Source: Primorskyibacter sedentarius (GTDB lineage Bacteria > Pseudomonadota > Alphaproteobacteria > Rhodobacterales > Rhodobacteraceae). From it: a DNA stretch of 64,000 nt. The notes under the pieces were generated by a model. It worked only from the letters and a program-made list of their open reading frames with translations. It did no database searches and had not been told where the DNA came from. Where the stretch lies: contig NZ_SLZU01000003.1 in NCBI RefSeq assembly GCF_004342065.1, positions 248,001-312,000 of the forward strand. The letters are read 5' to 3'. A program made the translations under genes and the position numbers. Numbering within the stretch: position 1 is the stretch's first letter; every line of letters begins with the position of its first letter. Positions 29,451-38,042 of the stretch are shown here, piece by piece.

Positions 29451-30848
29451 ATGTTTTCCCTGCGGACACGTGTGTTTCTGTTCTTCTGCCTGATGGCGGC
29501 AAGCGGGATGGCAATCCTCTGGGGCGCATTATGGCTGGGGGTGTCGCGCAACCCCGACGACTTGCAAGGTGCTATGGTGCTCGCCGGGATATCGGGCAGC
29601 TTTGCGCTGGTCGCGATCACGGCTGCGGTCTGGCTATTGTTTGACGAAATCGTTGTCAAACCGATCCAGCGGCTCGCAGCGTCCATGCGCACCCGCGCGC
29701 ATACCGGGGTGGAGGTCGAGGTTGATACGCATTCGGCCCGTTTTCTGGGGGATCTTGCCCCGGCGGTGCATGCTGTCAGCAAGCGGATTTCAGACAGTGC
29801 GATGGACACGGCCCGCGCAGTTGCATCCGAAACCGCCCGTCTGGCAGAAGAAAAGGCCCGGCTGACCGCCCTGTTGACAGAAATTCCTGTGGCCACGGTG
29901 CTGGCGAATGCAGCAAACCAGATCGTGCTATACGACGGACAGGCCGCAGAAGTGCTGGCGCAAGGCGGTGTGCCCCGGCTCAACGCCCCGCTGTTTGATT
30001 ATTTCGACGAGCAAAGCCTGCGCGCCGGTCTGGGCCGGATGCACAAGACCGGCATGGACCAGAGGTTCAAGCTCCAAGGGCTGGAGCAGGGGCTGGAATT
30101 CGACGCCGTTCTGAAGCCGCTGGACGCGGGCGGCTATATGCTGCTGATCGAGGGCGAAACCCTGCGCACAGCCCCGGACGCGACGCGGCCGCTGGTCTAT
30201 GACTTCGAACTGCTCTCGCACCAACCGACCGGAGATTTGGCCTCAACCCCGCTCAGATCACTGGTCTACACCGTGTTTGACACCGAAACGACGGGCCTCT
30301 TGCCGCATAAGGACGAAATCGTGCAGATCGGCGCGGTGCGCATCGTCAATGGCCGCATGGTGGCCGGTGAAGAGATCAATCAACTCGTCAATCCGGGCAT
30401 CCCCATCCCCGCCTCGACCACTCAGGTACATGGCATTTCGGACAGGATGGTTGCCGATGCGCCTGATATCGTGCGCGCCGCAGGCAGGTTCCACCATTTT
30501 GCCCGCGGCTCCGTGATCGTGGCGCATAACGCACCGTTCGACATGGCCTTTCTGCGGCGCCATGCCGAAAGGTGTCAGCTGACCTGGGATCACCCGATCC
30601 TTGATACCGTGCTGCTGTCTGCGGTTCTTTTCGGCGCCAGCGAGACCCATACGCTGGATGCGCTATGTGCCCGTCTGGGGATAGAGATCCCTGCCAAGCA
30701 TCGCCACACCGCACTGGGCGACGCGATTGCCACCGCGGACGCGCTGGTCAAGATGCTGCCCATGCTCGAAGGTCACGGGATGCGTACATTTGGCGACGTC
30801 ATCGAAGAGACACGCCGCCACGGGCGGCTCTTGCAGGACCTGAACTAG
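29451..30848 (+). CDS. Membrane-anchored DnaQ-like 3'-5' exonuclease with sensor-like N-terminus
   Basis: 465 residues. Two hydrophobic helices (about 6-30 and 44-66) enclose a very short loop; a HAMP-like linker (VVKPIQRLAASMRTRA, about 69-84) and coiled stretch follow, then a PAS-like region (about 140-235), and a DEDDh exonuclease domain (about 272-450). The exonuclease motifs are complete: FDTETTGL (D277, E279), HGISDRMV, HNAPFDMAFL, and HTALGDAIAT with the catalytic His and last Asp. This layout looks like a histidine kinase whose kinase domain was replaced by an exonuclease. Last gene of the acetate block; converges with the sugar kinase gene. Confidence 0.85.
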   Translation: MFSLRTRVFLFFCLMAASGMAILWGALWLGVSRNPDDLQGAMVLAGISGSFALVAITAAVWLLFDEIVVKPIQRLAASMRTRAHTGVEVEVDTHSARFLGDLAPAVHAVSKRISDSAMDTARAVASETARLAEEKARLTALLTEIPVATVLANAANQIVLYDGQAAEVLAQGGVPRLNAPLFDYFDEQSLRAGLGRMHKTGMDQRFKLQGLEQGLEFDAVLKPLDAGGYMLLIEGETLRTAPDATRPLVYDFELLSHQPTGDLASTPLRSLVYTVFDTETTGLLPHKDEIVQIGAVRIVNGRMVAGEEINQLVNPGIPIPASTTQVHGISDRMVADAPDIVRAAGRFHHFARGSVIVAHNAPFDMAFLRRHAERCQLTWDHPILDTVLLSAVLFGASETHTLDALCARLGIEIPAKHRHTALGDAIATADALVKMLPMLEGHGMRTFGDVIEETRRHGRLLQDLN

Positions 30849-30870
30849 TCGCGAACGCTTCCGCCGCGCG

Positions 30871-31749
30871 TTATGGTGCGACTGGACGCGCCTGCGCCAA
30901 GGAAAGCGCACCATCCAGCGCAGTCCCCAGCGGCGGGACAACTGCGTCGGACAGGTACGACGGCAAGGCGCGGGCATAGAGCGGCCCCAGCCCGCCCAGC
31001 AGGCACAGGCGCGCGCCGGGCTGCCAGCCAAGCGCATGCAGCCCGCGCTCGATCCATCCTGCCCCGACATTCAACAGGTCAGAAGCGGCTGGATCGCCCC
31101 GATCGAACGCCTCTGCCACCATCGGGGCAAGTGTTGCAAAATCGGTCGGCGTCGCGGTGGCCGCAAAACGCACCACCTCTGCCGGGTCATTTCCGAAACG
31201 ATCCATCGCCCGAGCGATAAGGGGGGACGGGTCCGCCAGAGCATCGCGGACATGCAATGCCCGCGCCAACAACGCGCGGCCCAGCCAGGCACCCGATGCC
31301 TCATCACCCAGTACCAGACCCCAGCCGCCGACGCGCCGCAGGCTGCCCGCCTGACGTGCGGCAAGAAAAGACCCCGTTCCAAGCCCGGCAACGAAACCGT
31401 CACCCGTCTGCCCCAGGGCCCCGGCAACGGTACAGTCCAGATCATCCGTGACGGTGACATTGCCAAGCATGTCAGCAAGCGCGTGGCCAAGCGCGTCCGC
31501 ATCCCGTTCGTTGACGATGCCAGCAGCGCCAATATGGACCGCAGCCCCGCGCAGGTCGGTGGAGCCGATCCCCGCCTTGGCCGCAAGCGACATCAGAACG
31601 GCGCGAATAGCCTTTGCCGTGCGGGTCGGATCGGTGGTCCAGTTACAGCCCGCCCCTGCGACCTCAACGCCCCCCGACGGGCCATTTACTGCCGCCCGGC
31701 ACAGCGTGCCGCCGCTATCAACACCGATGATCAATCGCCCGCGTTCCAT
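30871..31749 (-). CDS. BadF/BadG/BcrA/BcrD-type ATPase, probable N-acetylglucosamine kinase-like sugar kinase
   Basis: A 292-residue ASKHA-fold phosphotransferase. Phosphate-1 motif GVDSGGTLCRAAV at the N-terminus, the GAAGIVNE segment, phosphate-2-like GFVAGLGTGSF, the conserved GGWGLVLGDEASGAWLG, and the C-terminal CLLGGLGPLYA. Members include GlcNAc kinase and activases; the short length and GWGLVLGDEGS-like motif favour a sugar kinase. Start at 31749 (complement), 10 residues inside the longest frame, since the conserved N-terminus begins right after. No sugar-amine pathway genes are adjacent, so the physiological substrate is unclear. Confidence 0.75.
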   Translation of the reverse strand: MERGRLIIGVDSGGTLCRAAVNGPSGGVEVAGAGCNWTTDPTRTAKAIRAVLMSLAAKAGIGSTDLRGAAVHIGAAGIVNERDADALGHALADMLGNVTVTDDLDCTVAGALGQTGDGFVAGLGTGSFLAARQAGSLRRVGGWGLVLGDEASGAWLGRALLARALHVRDALADPSPLIARAMDRFGNDPAEVVRFAATATPTDFATLAPMVAEAFDRGDPAASDLLNVGAGWIERGLHALGWQPGARLCLLGGLGPLYARALPSYLSDAVVPPLGTALDGALSLAQARPVAP

Positions 31750-31985
31750 ACCGATCCTTTGGCCTGCTGCCCCCGTCATAGGATGTCATAACCGCCATGA
31801 CCAGATGCCCTATGTGCCGCTGGAATGGGCAGGAGGAGTCCTGACGCCGCACCCGTCGCAAGCTCTGCAAGGTCCGAAGAACCGCGCCGGGGCCGGGCAT
31901 GTACCGCTCTGCACCCGGCGAAAGTATATTGAAACCATTGCTTTGTAACACTGGGCGAACAGAACCCAGTGCCGGAGCACCTTTC

Positions 31986-33176
31986 ATGGTCACCAGAACG
32001 ATTGAAGCCTACGACAATGAACTCCTGACGGTCGCTTCGGGCTCTCCGTCACTGAGGCCCGGCAGTGCGATCATCAACAACTCGGACTCGCCGGATGGCA
32101 CCATCTACGAATTTTCCGGCGGTGCCCCTGTCACCGTCACGCTTGAGGATACAAGCGCAAATCAGGATGTGTTCAACGACGACGACTATGGCAATCACAG
32201 GATTACGGACGGTGCAGGGCTCGTCGATACGGGCAAAGGTGTGGAAGCGGAATCGCTGTTCTACATGCGCGCGCTTGATAATTGCGGAAACCCCACAGGG
32301 CCTACGATAACGGTCAGGGTGTATTCGCAAGACAACAACTACGGCAATGTCTGGGGGTTCAACAGCGACACCCCGCTTGAAGCGGGCACACAATATGTGA
32401 AGGTCGCGGGCAGCAATACCGGGTCCGCGTCCTATTCCAGCTTCACCGCGGACCCGGTGTGCTATGCCGAAGGCACGCTGATAGACACGCCGGACGGCCC
32501 GGTCCCGGTTGAAATGCTGGAGCCTGAACACCTTGTTTGGACCTTCGATCACGGCCCTGTGCCCGTCAAATGGGTCCGCAGCGAGGCCCATCAACTCAGC
32601 ATGACCGCAGCCGATCAGAAGCCGATACTGATCGGCGCAGGGGCGTTAGGGGCGGGCCTGCCGGACCGCGACCTCGTCGTGTCGCCACAGCACCGCATCC
32701 TTGTGGGCGGACACGGGCAATTGCAGGATCTTTTCCCGTCCGAGGCATATGTACCGGCGAAATCGCTGACGGCGCTGAAGGGGATCCGGCAAATGAAGGG
32801 CAAGAAAGCGATCAACTGGGTCCATTTCGCCTGCGAGCGGCACGAGGTTGTCATGGCCAATGGCTGCCTGTCGGAATCTCTCTTGCTTGGGCCTATGGTG
32901 CTCAGATCGATGACGGCGCATGACCGGTCGGCCATGACCAAGATCTTCGGTCTGGCCAAGCCGCACGATCTGGCACTGAACGGCCCGCTCGCCAGAGACT
33001 GCCTGTCTGTCGGGGCCGCTCGCAGGCATATTGCGAAGGGCCTCAAGGCACGCAAGCAACGTCAAGACGATGTGATCAGGAAATGGGACGAAGACGCCGC
33101 GCTCGAAAAACGCGATGCCGCATTGATGCGCGACATCAGGGCGATGGATCTGCCCGGCCTGAAGAGCGTCGCCTAG
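31986..33176 (+). CDS. Hint (Hedgehog/intein) domain-containing protein
   Basis: 396 residues. The first 155 or so are a beta-rich, Asp/Asn-rich, secreted-looking region without a classic signal peptide. A Hint_2-type domain begins at C159 (CYAEGTLIDTPDGPVPVEML) and runs to about residue 300, with the typical LVVSPQHRILV and HFACERHEVVMANGCLSES segments. The remaining C-terminal 90 residues are basic and helical. Such proteins are abundant in Roseobacter-group bacteria, often type I secreted and capable of autoprocessing at the Cys; function is largely unknown. It stands alone between two catabolic blocks, in a 206-base gap from the divergent kinase gene. Confidence 0.8.
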   Translation: MVTRTIEAYDNELLTVASGSPSLRPGSAIINNSDSPDGTIYEFSGGAPVTVTLEDTSANQDVFNDDDYGNHRITDGAGLVDTGKGVEAESLFYMRALDNCGNPTGPTITVRVYSQDNNYGNVWGFNSDTPLEAGTQYVKVAGSNTGSASYSSFTADPVCYAEGTLIDTPDGPVPVEMLEPEHLVWTFDHGPVPVKWVRSEAHQLSMTAADQKPILIGAGALGAGLPDRDLVVSPQHRILVGGHGQLQDLFPSEAYVPAKSLTALKGIRQMKGKKAINWVHFACERHEVVMANGCLSESLLLGPMVLRSMTAHDRSAMTKIFGLAKPHDLALNGPLARDCLSVGAARRHIAKGLKARKQRQDDVIRKWDEDAALEKRDAALMRDIRAMDLPGLKSVA

Positions 33177-33301
33177 ACCACCTGTGGGATGCGCGCGCCG
33201 CTCCCCCTGCAGCGCGTTAGGCCAAAGCGGCTATTGCTGCGCTTCGGCAACTCGATTGGCTGCCTTGCGTACCACAAAAAGGGGCCCCGCGCCGACTTGG
33301 A

Positions 33302-34045
33302 TCAGCCGCGACCGATATAAGGCATGGAAGAGGCCATCACCGTCATGAACTGGACATTTGCCTCCAGCGGCAGGTCGGCCATGTGCAGCACGGATTTCGC
33401 GACATTGGACACATCCATTACAGGTTCCACCGCGATGGAGCCGTCGGCCTGCGGGACGCCCTTGGTCATCTTGCGCGCCATCTCTGTCAGCGCGTTGCCG
33501 ATATCGATCTGCCCGCAGGCGATGTTGAATGCGCGCCCGTCCAGCGAGATGGTGCGCGTCAGCCCGGTGATCGCATGCTTTGACGCTGTATAAGCGGTGG
33601 ACCCCCAACGCGGCATATGGGCCGAGACAGACCCGTTATTGATGATCCGCCCGCCCTGCGGGTCCTGCCGACGCATCTGACCAAAGGCCGCGCGGGCGCA
33701 CAGGAAGGCCCCGTTGAGGTTGACGTTCATCAGGTTCATCCAGTCATCGACGGCGATCTCGTCGATGGGGGCGCCTTTCAGGCTGACGCCCGCGTTGTTG
33801 AACAGCGCGTCCACCCTGCCCCATTCCTTCGCCGCCTTGCCAAAGATTGCATCGACCTCGTCCGGCACGGTCACGTCCCCCGCCAGAACAAGCGCGCTGT
33901 CGTAATCGCCCGCTGTTTCTTCAAGCGGTTGCGCACGCCGACCGACAAGGCCAACCTTCCAGCCGGCCTCCAGAAAGGTGCGCGCGGTCGACTGCCCGAT
34001 GCCGCTTCCCGCGCCGGTTATGATGATGCTCTTGGGATCGCTCAT
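33302..34045 (-). CDS. Short-chain dehydrogenase/reductase
   Basis: 247-residue classical SDR. Cofactor motif GAGSGIG (TGxxxGxG) near residue 11, NNAG segment, Ser in NGSVSAH and active-site YTASK. The residue after the second beta strand is Arg (VGRRAQ), which would favour NADP over NAD. It lies 12 bases downstream of the IlvD/Edd dehydratase on the same strand, so it is read from the operon whose operator is at 35897. Substrate unknown; a role in sugar-acid oxidation or reduction is inferred from context only. Confidence 0.82.
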   Translation of the reverse strand: MSDPKSIIITGAGSGIGQSTARTFLEAGWKVGLVGRRAQPLEETAGDYDSALVLAGDVTVPDEVDAIFGKAAKEWGRVDALFNNAGVSLKGAPIDEIAVDDWMNLMNVNLNGAFLCARAAFGQMRRQDPQGGRIINNGSVSAHMPRWGSTAYTASKHAITGLTRTISLDGRAFNIACGQIDIGNALTEMARKMTKGVPQADGSIAVEPVMDVSNVAKSVLHMADLPLEANVQFMTVMASSMPYIGRG

Positions 34046-34057
34046 GGCTGTGACCTT

Positions 34058-35839
34058 TCAGTGGTTGTCGCGTGGCAGGTTGCGGGCAACCTTTTGATAG
34101 GCCGTGGCCAGTTCAAGGCAGCCGCCATCGGACAGCTGTCCCACATGGGTGCGGTAGATTTCCTGCCAGGGCGTCTGGCTGGTGATTTCGGGCGCCTCCC
34201 AGGCATCGATGCGCGCCTGCCAGTCGGCATCATCCACCAGCGCGTTCAGCGTGGAATCGTTCAGGTTCAGCCGCACCCGGTCACCGGTTTTCAGATAGGC
34301 CAGACCGCCACCCACCACCGCCTCGGGCGAGGCATTCAGGATCGAGGGGCTTTCCGACGTGCCCGATTGCCGACCATCGCCCACGGTTGGCAGATGCGCC
34401 ACGCCGCGTTTGATGACCGCATCCGGCGGCTGCATGTTCACCACCTCGGCAGAGCCGGGATAGCCCACGCATCCGACATTGCGGATGAACAGGATGCAAT
34501 TCTCGTCAATCTCCAGCGCGGGGTCGTTCAGCCGGTCATGGTAATCTTCCGGGCCTTCGAACACGATGGCGCGGGCCTCGTAGATGCCCTCACTGCCCGG
34601 TGCGGACAAGAAGCGTTCCCGGAAATCCGGAGAGATTACGCTCGTCTTCATCAGCGCAGAGTCGAACAGGTTGCCCGACAGCACAAGGAAGCCTGCATTT
34701 TCCCGCATCGGCGCGTCATAGGTCTTGATCACTTTGGTATCGCGGCTTTCCCAACCGTCCAGGTTCTCGCCCATAGGTTTGCCGGTCACGGTCATGGCAC
34801 CGTCATGCAGGCGCCCGGCTTTGCGCAGCTCTCCCATCACGGCGGGGACACCGCCCGCGCGATAAAAGCTTTCGCCAAGATATTCGCCTGCGGGCTGCAT
34901 GTTAACGAGGAGTGGCACGTCAAAGCCGACTTTTTGCCAATCGGTCACGTGCAGTTCAACGCCCGCATGGCGCGCAATGGCCTGAAGATGTGGCGGTGCG
35001 TTCGTCGACCCGCCAATGGCGGAGTTCACCACGATGGCATTCTCGAACGCTTCGCGCGTCAGAATGTCAGACGGTTTGAGGTCATCGTAGGTCATCGCCA
35101 CAATGCGGCGCCCGGTCTGGTAGGCCATGTTCATCCGCTCGCGGAAGGGCGCTGGAATGGCCGAACAACTGGTCAGCGACATGCCAAGCGCCTCTGCCAT
35201 GGCATTCATTGTGCTGGCGGTGCCCATCGTGTTGCAATGGCCAAGGCTGGGAGCGGAGGCACAGACCCGGCTCATGAATTCTTCGTAGTCGATCTTGCCC
35301 TCGGCAAGCAGGCGGCGGCTTTCCCACACGATGGTGCCAGAGCCCGCCAGCTTGCCATTCCACCAACCGTCCAGCATCGGGCCACCGTTAAGAGCGATCG
35401 CAGGCAGGTCCACTGTGGCTGCGCCCATCAGCATGGCGGGCGTGGTCTTGTCACATCCCGTGGTCAGCACGACGCCATCGATGGGATAGCCGTGCAGCAC
35501 CTCGACAAGGCTGAGATATTGCAGGTTGCGGTCCAGCGCAGCGGTTGGCCGCTTTCCGGTTTCCTGTATGGGATGGACCGGAAATTCCATCGGGATGCCG
35601 CCCGCGTCGCGAATGCCAGCCTTGACCCGGTCCATCAGAAACACGTGGATCTTGTTGCAGGGTGCGAGATCACTGCCGGTCTGGGCGATGCCGATGATCG
35701 GGCGTTCGCCCTGCAGTTCGTCGCGGGTGAACGCCTGGTTCTGGTAGCGTTCGACATAAAGCGCGGTCATGCCCGGATTGTTGGGATTGTCGAACCATTC
35801 CTGTGACCGGAATCGCTTGTTGGCACGGGTATCGCTCAT
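34058..35839 (-). CDS. IlvD/Edd family sugar-acid dehydratase (probable pentonate dehydratase)
   Basis: 593 residues, an Fe-S dehydratase that removes water from aldonates to give 2-keto-3-deoxy acids. Family marks: LAPCNKIH and TGCDKTTPAML with the cluster Cys, GHCNTMGTASTMNAMAEALGM as the third Cys region, NSAIGGSTNAPPHLQAI, and the C-terminal QSGTSESPSILN with the active Ser region. The length is as in L-arabinonate/D-xylonate dehydratases rather than dihydroxyacid dehydratase (about 560-615 overlap). With the L-KDA and XylX-type dehydratases at 38685 and 41000 it makes a pentonate oxidation route. A TGGTATACCA operator lies 58-67 bases upstream; AGGGAGA precedes the ATG. Confidence 0.88.
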   Translation of the reverse strand: MSDTRANKRFRSQEWFDNPNNPGMTALYVERYQNQAFTRDELQGERPIIGIAQTGSDLAPCNKIHVFLMDRVKAGIRDAGGIPMEFPVHPIQETGKRPTAALDRNLQYLSLVEVLHGYPIDGVVLTTGCDKTTPAMLMGAATVDLPAIALNGGPMLDGWWNGKLAGSGTIVWESRRLLAEGKIDYEEFMSRVCASAPSLGHCNTMGTASTMNAMAEALGMSLTSCSAIPAPFRERMNMAYQTGRRIVAMTYDDLKPSDILTREAFENAIVVNSAIGGSTNAPPHLQAIARHAGVELHVTDWQKVGFDVPLLVNMQPAGEYLGESFYRAGGVPAVMGELRKAGRLHDGAMTVTGKPMGENLDGWESRDTKVIKTYDAPMRENAGFLVLSGNLFDSALMKTSVISPDFRERFLSAPGSEGIYEARAIVFEGPEDYHDRLNDPALEIDENCILFIRNVGCVGYPGSAEVVNMQPPDAVIKRGVAHLPTVGDGRQSGTSESPSILNASPEAVVGGGLAYLKTGDRVRLNLNDSTLNALVDDADWQARIDAWEAPEITSQTPWQEIYRTHVGQLSDGGCLELATAYQKVARNLPRDNH

Positions 35840-35896
35840 GTCGGAAAATCTCCCTGCGGGACGTGGAATGCGGGTGTCTGCGCTACCCTGTCAATT

Positions 35897-35906
35897 TGGT
35901 ATACCA
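35897..35906. promoter_or_regulatory. GntR-family operator, site 1 (upstream of IlvD/Edd operon)
   Basis: Perfect palindrome TGGTATACCA in A/T-rich flanks (TTT on the left, TTT on the right), in the gap upstream of the dehydratase start at 35839. Same as sites at 37876, 52799 and 56769. The core matches the UxuR/ExuR-type GntR operator as I recall it from enterobacteria. Confidence 0.8.
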
Positions 35907-35940
35907 TTTGCAAGGCCGTTTTGCAGCAAGGGCAGCGAGG

Positions 35941-35959
35941 CCCCGGATCAAGTCCGGGG
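35941..35959. repeat. REP-like palindrome, copy 1
   Basis: Arms CCCCGGA and TCCGGGG with a five-base loop, extended by outer G/C pairs. In the gap between the IlvD/Edd promoter region and the HIBADH-family gene's 3' end. A near relative is at 47528-47546. This type of short palindrome is, as I recall, scattered widely between genes in Rhodobacteraceae and rhizobia; it could also end the transcript of the gene ending at 36092. Confidence 0.5.
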
Positions 35960-36091
35960 CGCGAGGTTTAGGTTGAAACGTGGCCTCTGTCTGATCCGGC
36001 CTCTGCCAAGCGCGCACTTCCATTCGGTGCTGTGCCGAGTTCGGGAAATCGACCATGCGTTGCGGTTGGGCATTGTCTTGGCGGCTAGTCT

Positions 36092-37024
36092 CTACGCCTT
36101 TGGTTTTGCGTGTTTTGCCACGATCTCGGCCAGATCCATACCGTTCATCTGCGCCACGAAATCGGCCAGCATTGGCACGTAGTCCTGCCCCTTGCCAGCG
36201 CCTTCGGCCAGTGTGAAATAGTGTTTGATCGACGCGCCCATGATGTTGGCCACCCCTGCGTCGCTGGCCATATTCGCGGCATAGCGCACGTCCTTGGACG
36301 CATTGGCGATGGCGAATTTATGCGCGTCACGATCCCGCCCCACGGCGTATTTCATGAACGTGTCGAAGAAGCCGTTGCCAAGACGGCTGGTGCCGATCAC
36401 CTGCTCTATCATCTGCGGCGCAAGGCCGACGCTGGCCCCAAGGGTGACCGCTTCGGCGTAGAGCGCGGCATAGCCCATCGAGATGAAATTCATGATCAGC
36501 TTCATCTGATGCGCCGACCCGGTTTCGCCCACATGGTTGATATTTCCGGCCCAGCACTCGACGACCGGCAGGATTTTTTTGAACGTGTCCGCGTCGCAGC
36601 CGATCATGGCGTCCAGCGTGCCTTCTTCGGCCTCTTTCGGGGTGCGGCCCAGCGGCGCGTCGACCATCGCGCCCCCCTTCCCGGCCAGTTCTGCTGCCAG
36701 CGCGCGGGTCGAGGTCGGATCAGCGGTTGTCGCATCCAGAACGATCAGCCCTTCGCGGGCGCCTGCCAGAATGCCGTCAGGGCCGCGAAAAACGGCCTCG
36801 ACCTGGGGTGAGTTCGACAGGCACAGGTGGATCATATCGCATTGCGCGGCCATCTCTGCCGGGGTCGCGGCCTCCGTTGCACCCTTGGATAGCAAGTCCT
36901 CGACCGGGTCGCGATTGCGGTTGCCCTTGACCACCAGGGGATAGCCGCCACGCAGAATGCTGCCTGCCATGCCGTGCCCCATCAGGCCGACGCCGATAAA
37001 GCCGATAACTGGTTTGTCGCTCAT
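36092..37024 (-). CDS. HIBADH-family NAD(P)-dependent reductase/dehydrogenase (GRTP variant), 1
   Basis: 310 residues of the beta-hydroxyacid dehydrogenase family (tartronate-semialdehyde reductase, hydroxyisobutyrate dehydrogenase, threonate dehydrogenase). Rossmann motif GFIGVGLMGHGMA at 8-20, catalytic Lys K175 in AHQMKLIMNF, and the C-terminal helical domain. The substrate loop usually reads DAPVSGG; here it is DAPLGRTP (122-129), with an Arg. The ATG at 37024 (complement) follows AAGGGAAAG. It lies 16 bases after the SDR gene at 37041-37802, sharing its operator at 37876. The substrate is unknown; a reductase for a semialdehyde or a dehydrogenase for a sugar-acid is possible. Confidence 0.83.
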   Translation of the reverse strand: MSDKPVIGFIGVGLMGHGMAGSILRGGYPLVVKGNRNRDPVEDLLSKGATEAATPAEMAAQCDMIHLCLSNSPQVEAVFRGPDGILAGAREGLIVLDATTADPTSTRALAAELAGKGGAMVDAPLGRTPKEAEEGTLDAMIGCDADTFKKILPVVECWAGNINHVGETGSAHQMKLIMNFISMGYAALYAEAVTLGASVGLAPQMIEQVIGTSRLGNGFFDTFMKYAVGRDRDAHKFAIANASKDVRYAANMASDAGVANIMGASIKHYFTLAEGAGKGQDYVPMLADFVAQMNGMDLAEIVAKHAKPKA

Positions 37025-37040
37025 AATCTTTCCCTTCAAG

Positions 37041-37802
37041 TCACAGCGATACGGAAATGCCGCCATCCACGAACAGCGTATGCCCGTTGACGAAGGTCGA
37101 TGCGTCAGAGCTGAGGAACACGCAGGCGCCCACCAGTTCATCAATCTGGCCCCAGCGCCCGGCAGGCGTGCGTTTTTCCAGCCACGCGCTGAATTCCGGG
37201 TCCGCGACAAGGGCCGCGTTGAGTGGCGTGTCGAAATAGCCCGGCGCGATGGCATTGCAGGTCAGGCCATGCTTTGCCCAATCGGTCGCCATCCCCTTGG
37301 TCAGGTTCGCCACCGCCCCTTTGGAGGCCGTGTAAGGCGCGATGCCGGGCCGGGCGAGCGCGGTCTGAACGCTGGCGATATTGACGATCTTGCCACGCCC
37401 CCGGCCAATCATGTGCCGTGCCACTGCCTGACCGACATAGAACACGGAATTCACGTTGGTTCGCATCAGAGTGTCGAAACGCTCTGCCGGGAACTCTTCG
37501 AGCGGGCTGCGATGCTGCATGCCGGCGTTGTTGATCAGAATGTCAAAGCTGCCGTGGCTGGCTTCATAGCCGTCAACTGCCTCGCGAACCGCCTCGGCAT
37601 CGCAAACGTCAAAGACCAGCGTATCCACCTCGTGACCGTCGGCGCGCAGGCTCTCGGCAGCGCCTTCCAACCGTTCGGCGTTGCGCGCATTCAGGACGAC
37701 GCTTGCCCCCGCCTCGGCCAACCCGCGCGCCAGCGCGAAGCCGATGCCCATGGAGGACCCTGTGACCAGCGCCCGGCGCCCGGTCAGATCGAAGATTTTC
37801 AT
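37041..37802 (-). CDS. SDR family oxidoreductase, gluconate 5-dehydrogenase-like
   Basis: 253-residue classical SDR resembling gluconate 5-dehydrogenase (IdnO/Gno) and 2-deoxygluconate 3-dehydrogenase (KduD): starts MKIFDLTGRRALVTGSSMGIG, with NNAGMQHRSPLEEF, NIASVQTALARPGI and active-site YTASK, ending FVDGGISVSL. The RxPxxxFP-like segment after NNAG is typical of gluconate 5-dehydrogenases. Interconverts keto- and hydroxy-aldonates with NAD(P)H. The start at 37802 (complement) has GAGGGAGA upstream. First gene of a two-gene minus-strand operon with the HIBADH gene; operator 74-83 bases upstream. Confidence 0.83.
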   Translation of the reverse strand: MKIFDLTGRRALVTGSSMGIGFALARGLAEAGASVVLNARNAERLEGAAESLRADGHEVDTLVFDVCDAEAVREAVDGYEASHGSFDILINNAGMQHRSPLEEFPAERFDTLMRTNVNSVFYVGQAVARHMIGRGRGKIVNIASVQTALARPGIAPYTASKGAVANLTKGMATDWAKHGLTCNAIAPGYFDTPLNAALVADPEFSAWLEKRTPAGRWGQIDELVGACVFLSSDASTFVNGHTLFVDGGISVSL

Positions 37803-37875
37803 GTAGTCTCCCTCACTGCGGTTTCCGGGCCAATGTCCGACAAGGGCCGAAAGCCTGCTTGATGCTCGCCAAAAA

Positions 37876-37885
37876 TGGTATACCA
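37876..37885. promoter_or_regulatory. GntR-family operator, site 2 (shared by divergent SDR and LysE/pentonate operons)
   Basis: TGGTATACCA, here part of a perfect 16-bp palindrome (37873-37888, AAA and TTT flanks). It lies between the minus-strand SDR-HIBADH operon and the plus-strand operon that starts at 37950/38036, so one dimer could control both. Confidence 0.82.
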
Positions 37886-37949
37886 TTTCCAAGGCGATGC
37901 AAGTCGCGACGACCGCCCACAACATTGGGGGGCGTTTAGGGGGACAACC

Positions 37950-38042
37950 ATGACCGCGACAACAGACCAAAAAACGCAGCGGATGCGGTGGCACCCGTTT
38001 GGGCCACGCGTGGCGGGACGGACCGGTGCCCGCGCATGCTGA
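37950..38042 (+). CDS. Possible 30-residue upstream ORF overlapping the LysE-type gene
   Basis: ATG at 37950 with AGGGGGA at about 37938-37944 opens a 30-codon frame (begins MTATTDQKTQ, ends GARAC) whose TGA at 38040-38042 overlaps the ATG of the exporter gene at 38036 by seven bases. The exporter start itself has a poor ribosome-binding site, so translation of this small frame could deliver ribosomes to it. No similarity recognised. It may also be non-coding leader. Confidence 0.35.
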   Translation: MTATTDQKTQRMRWHPFGPRVAGRTGARAC

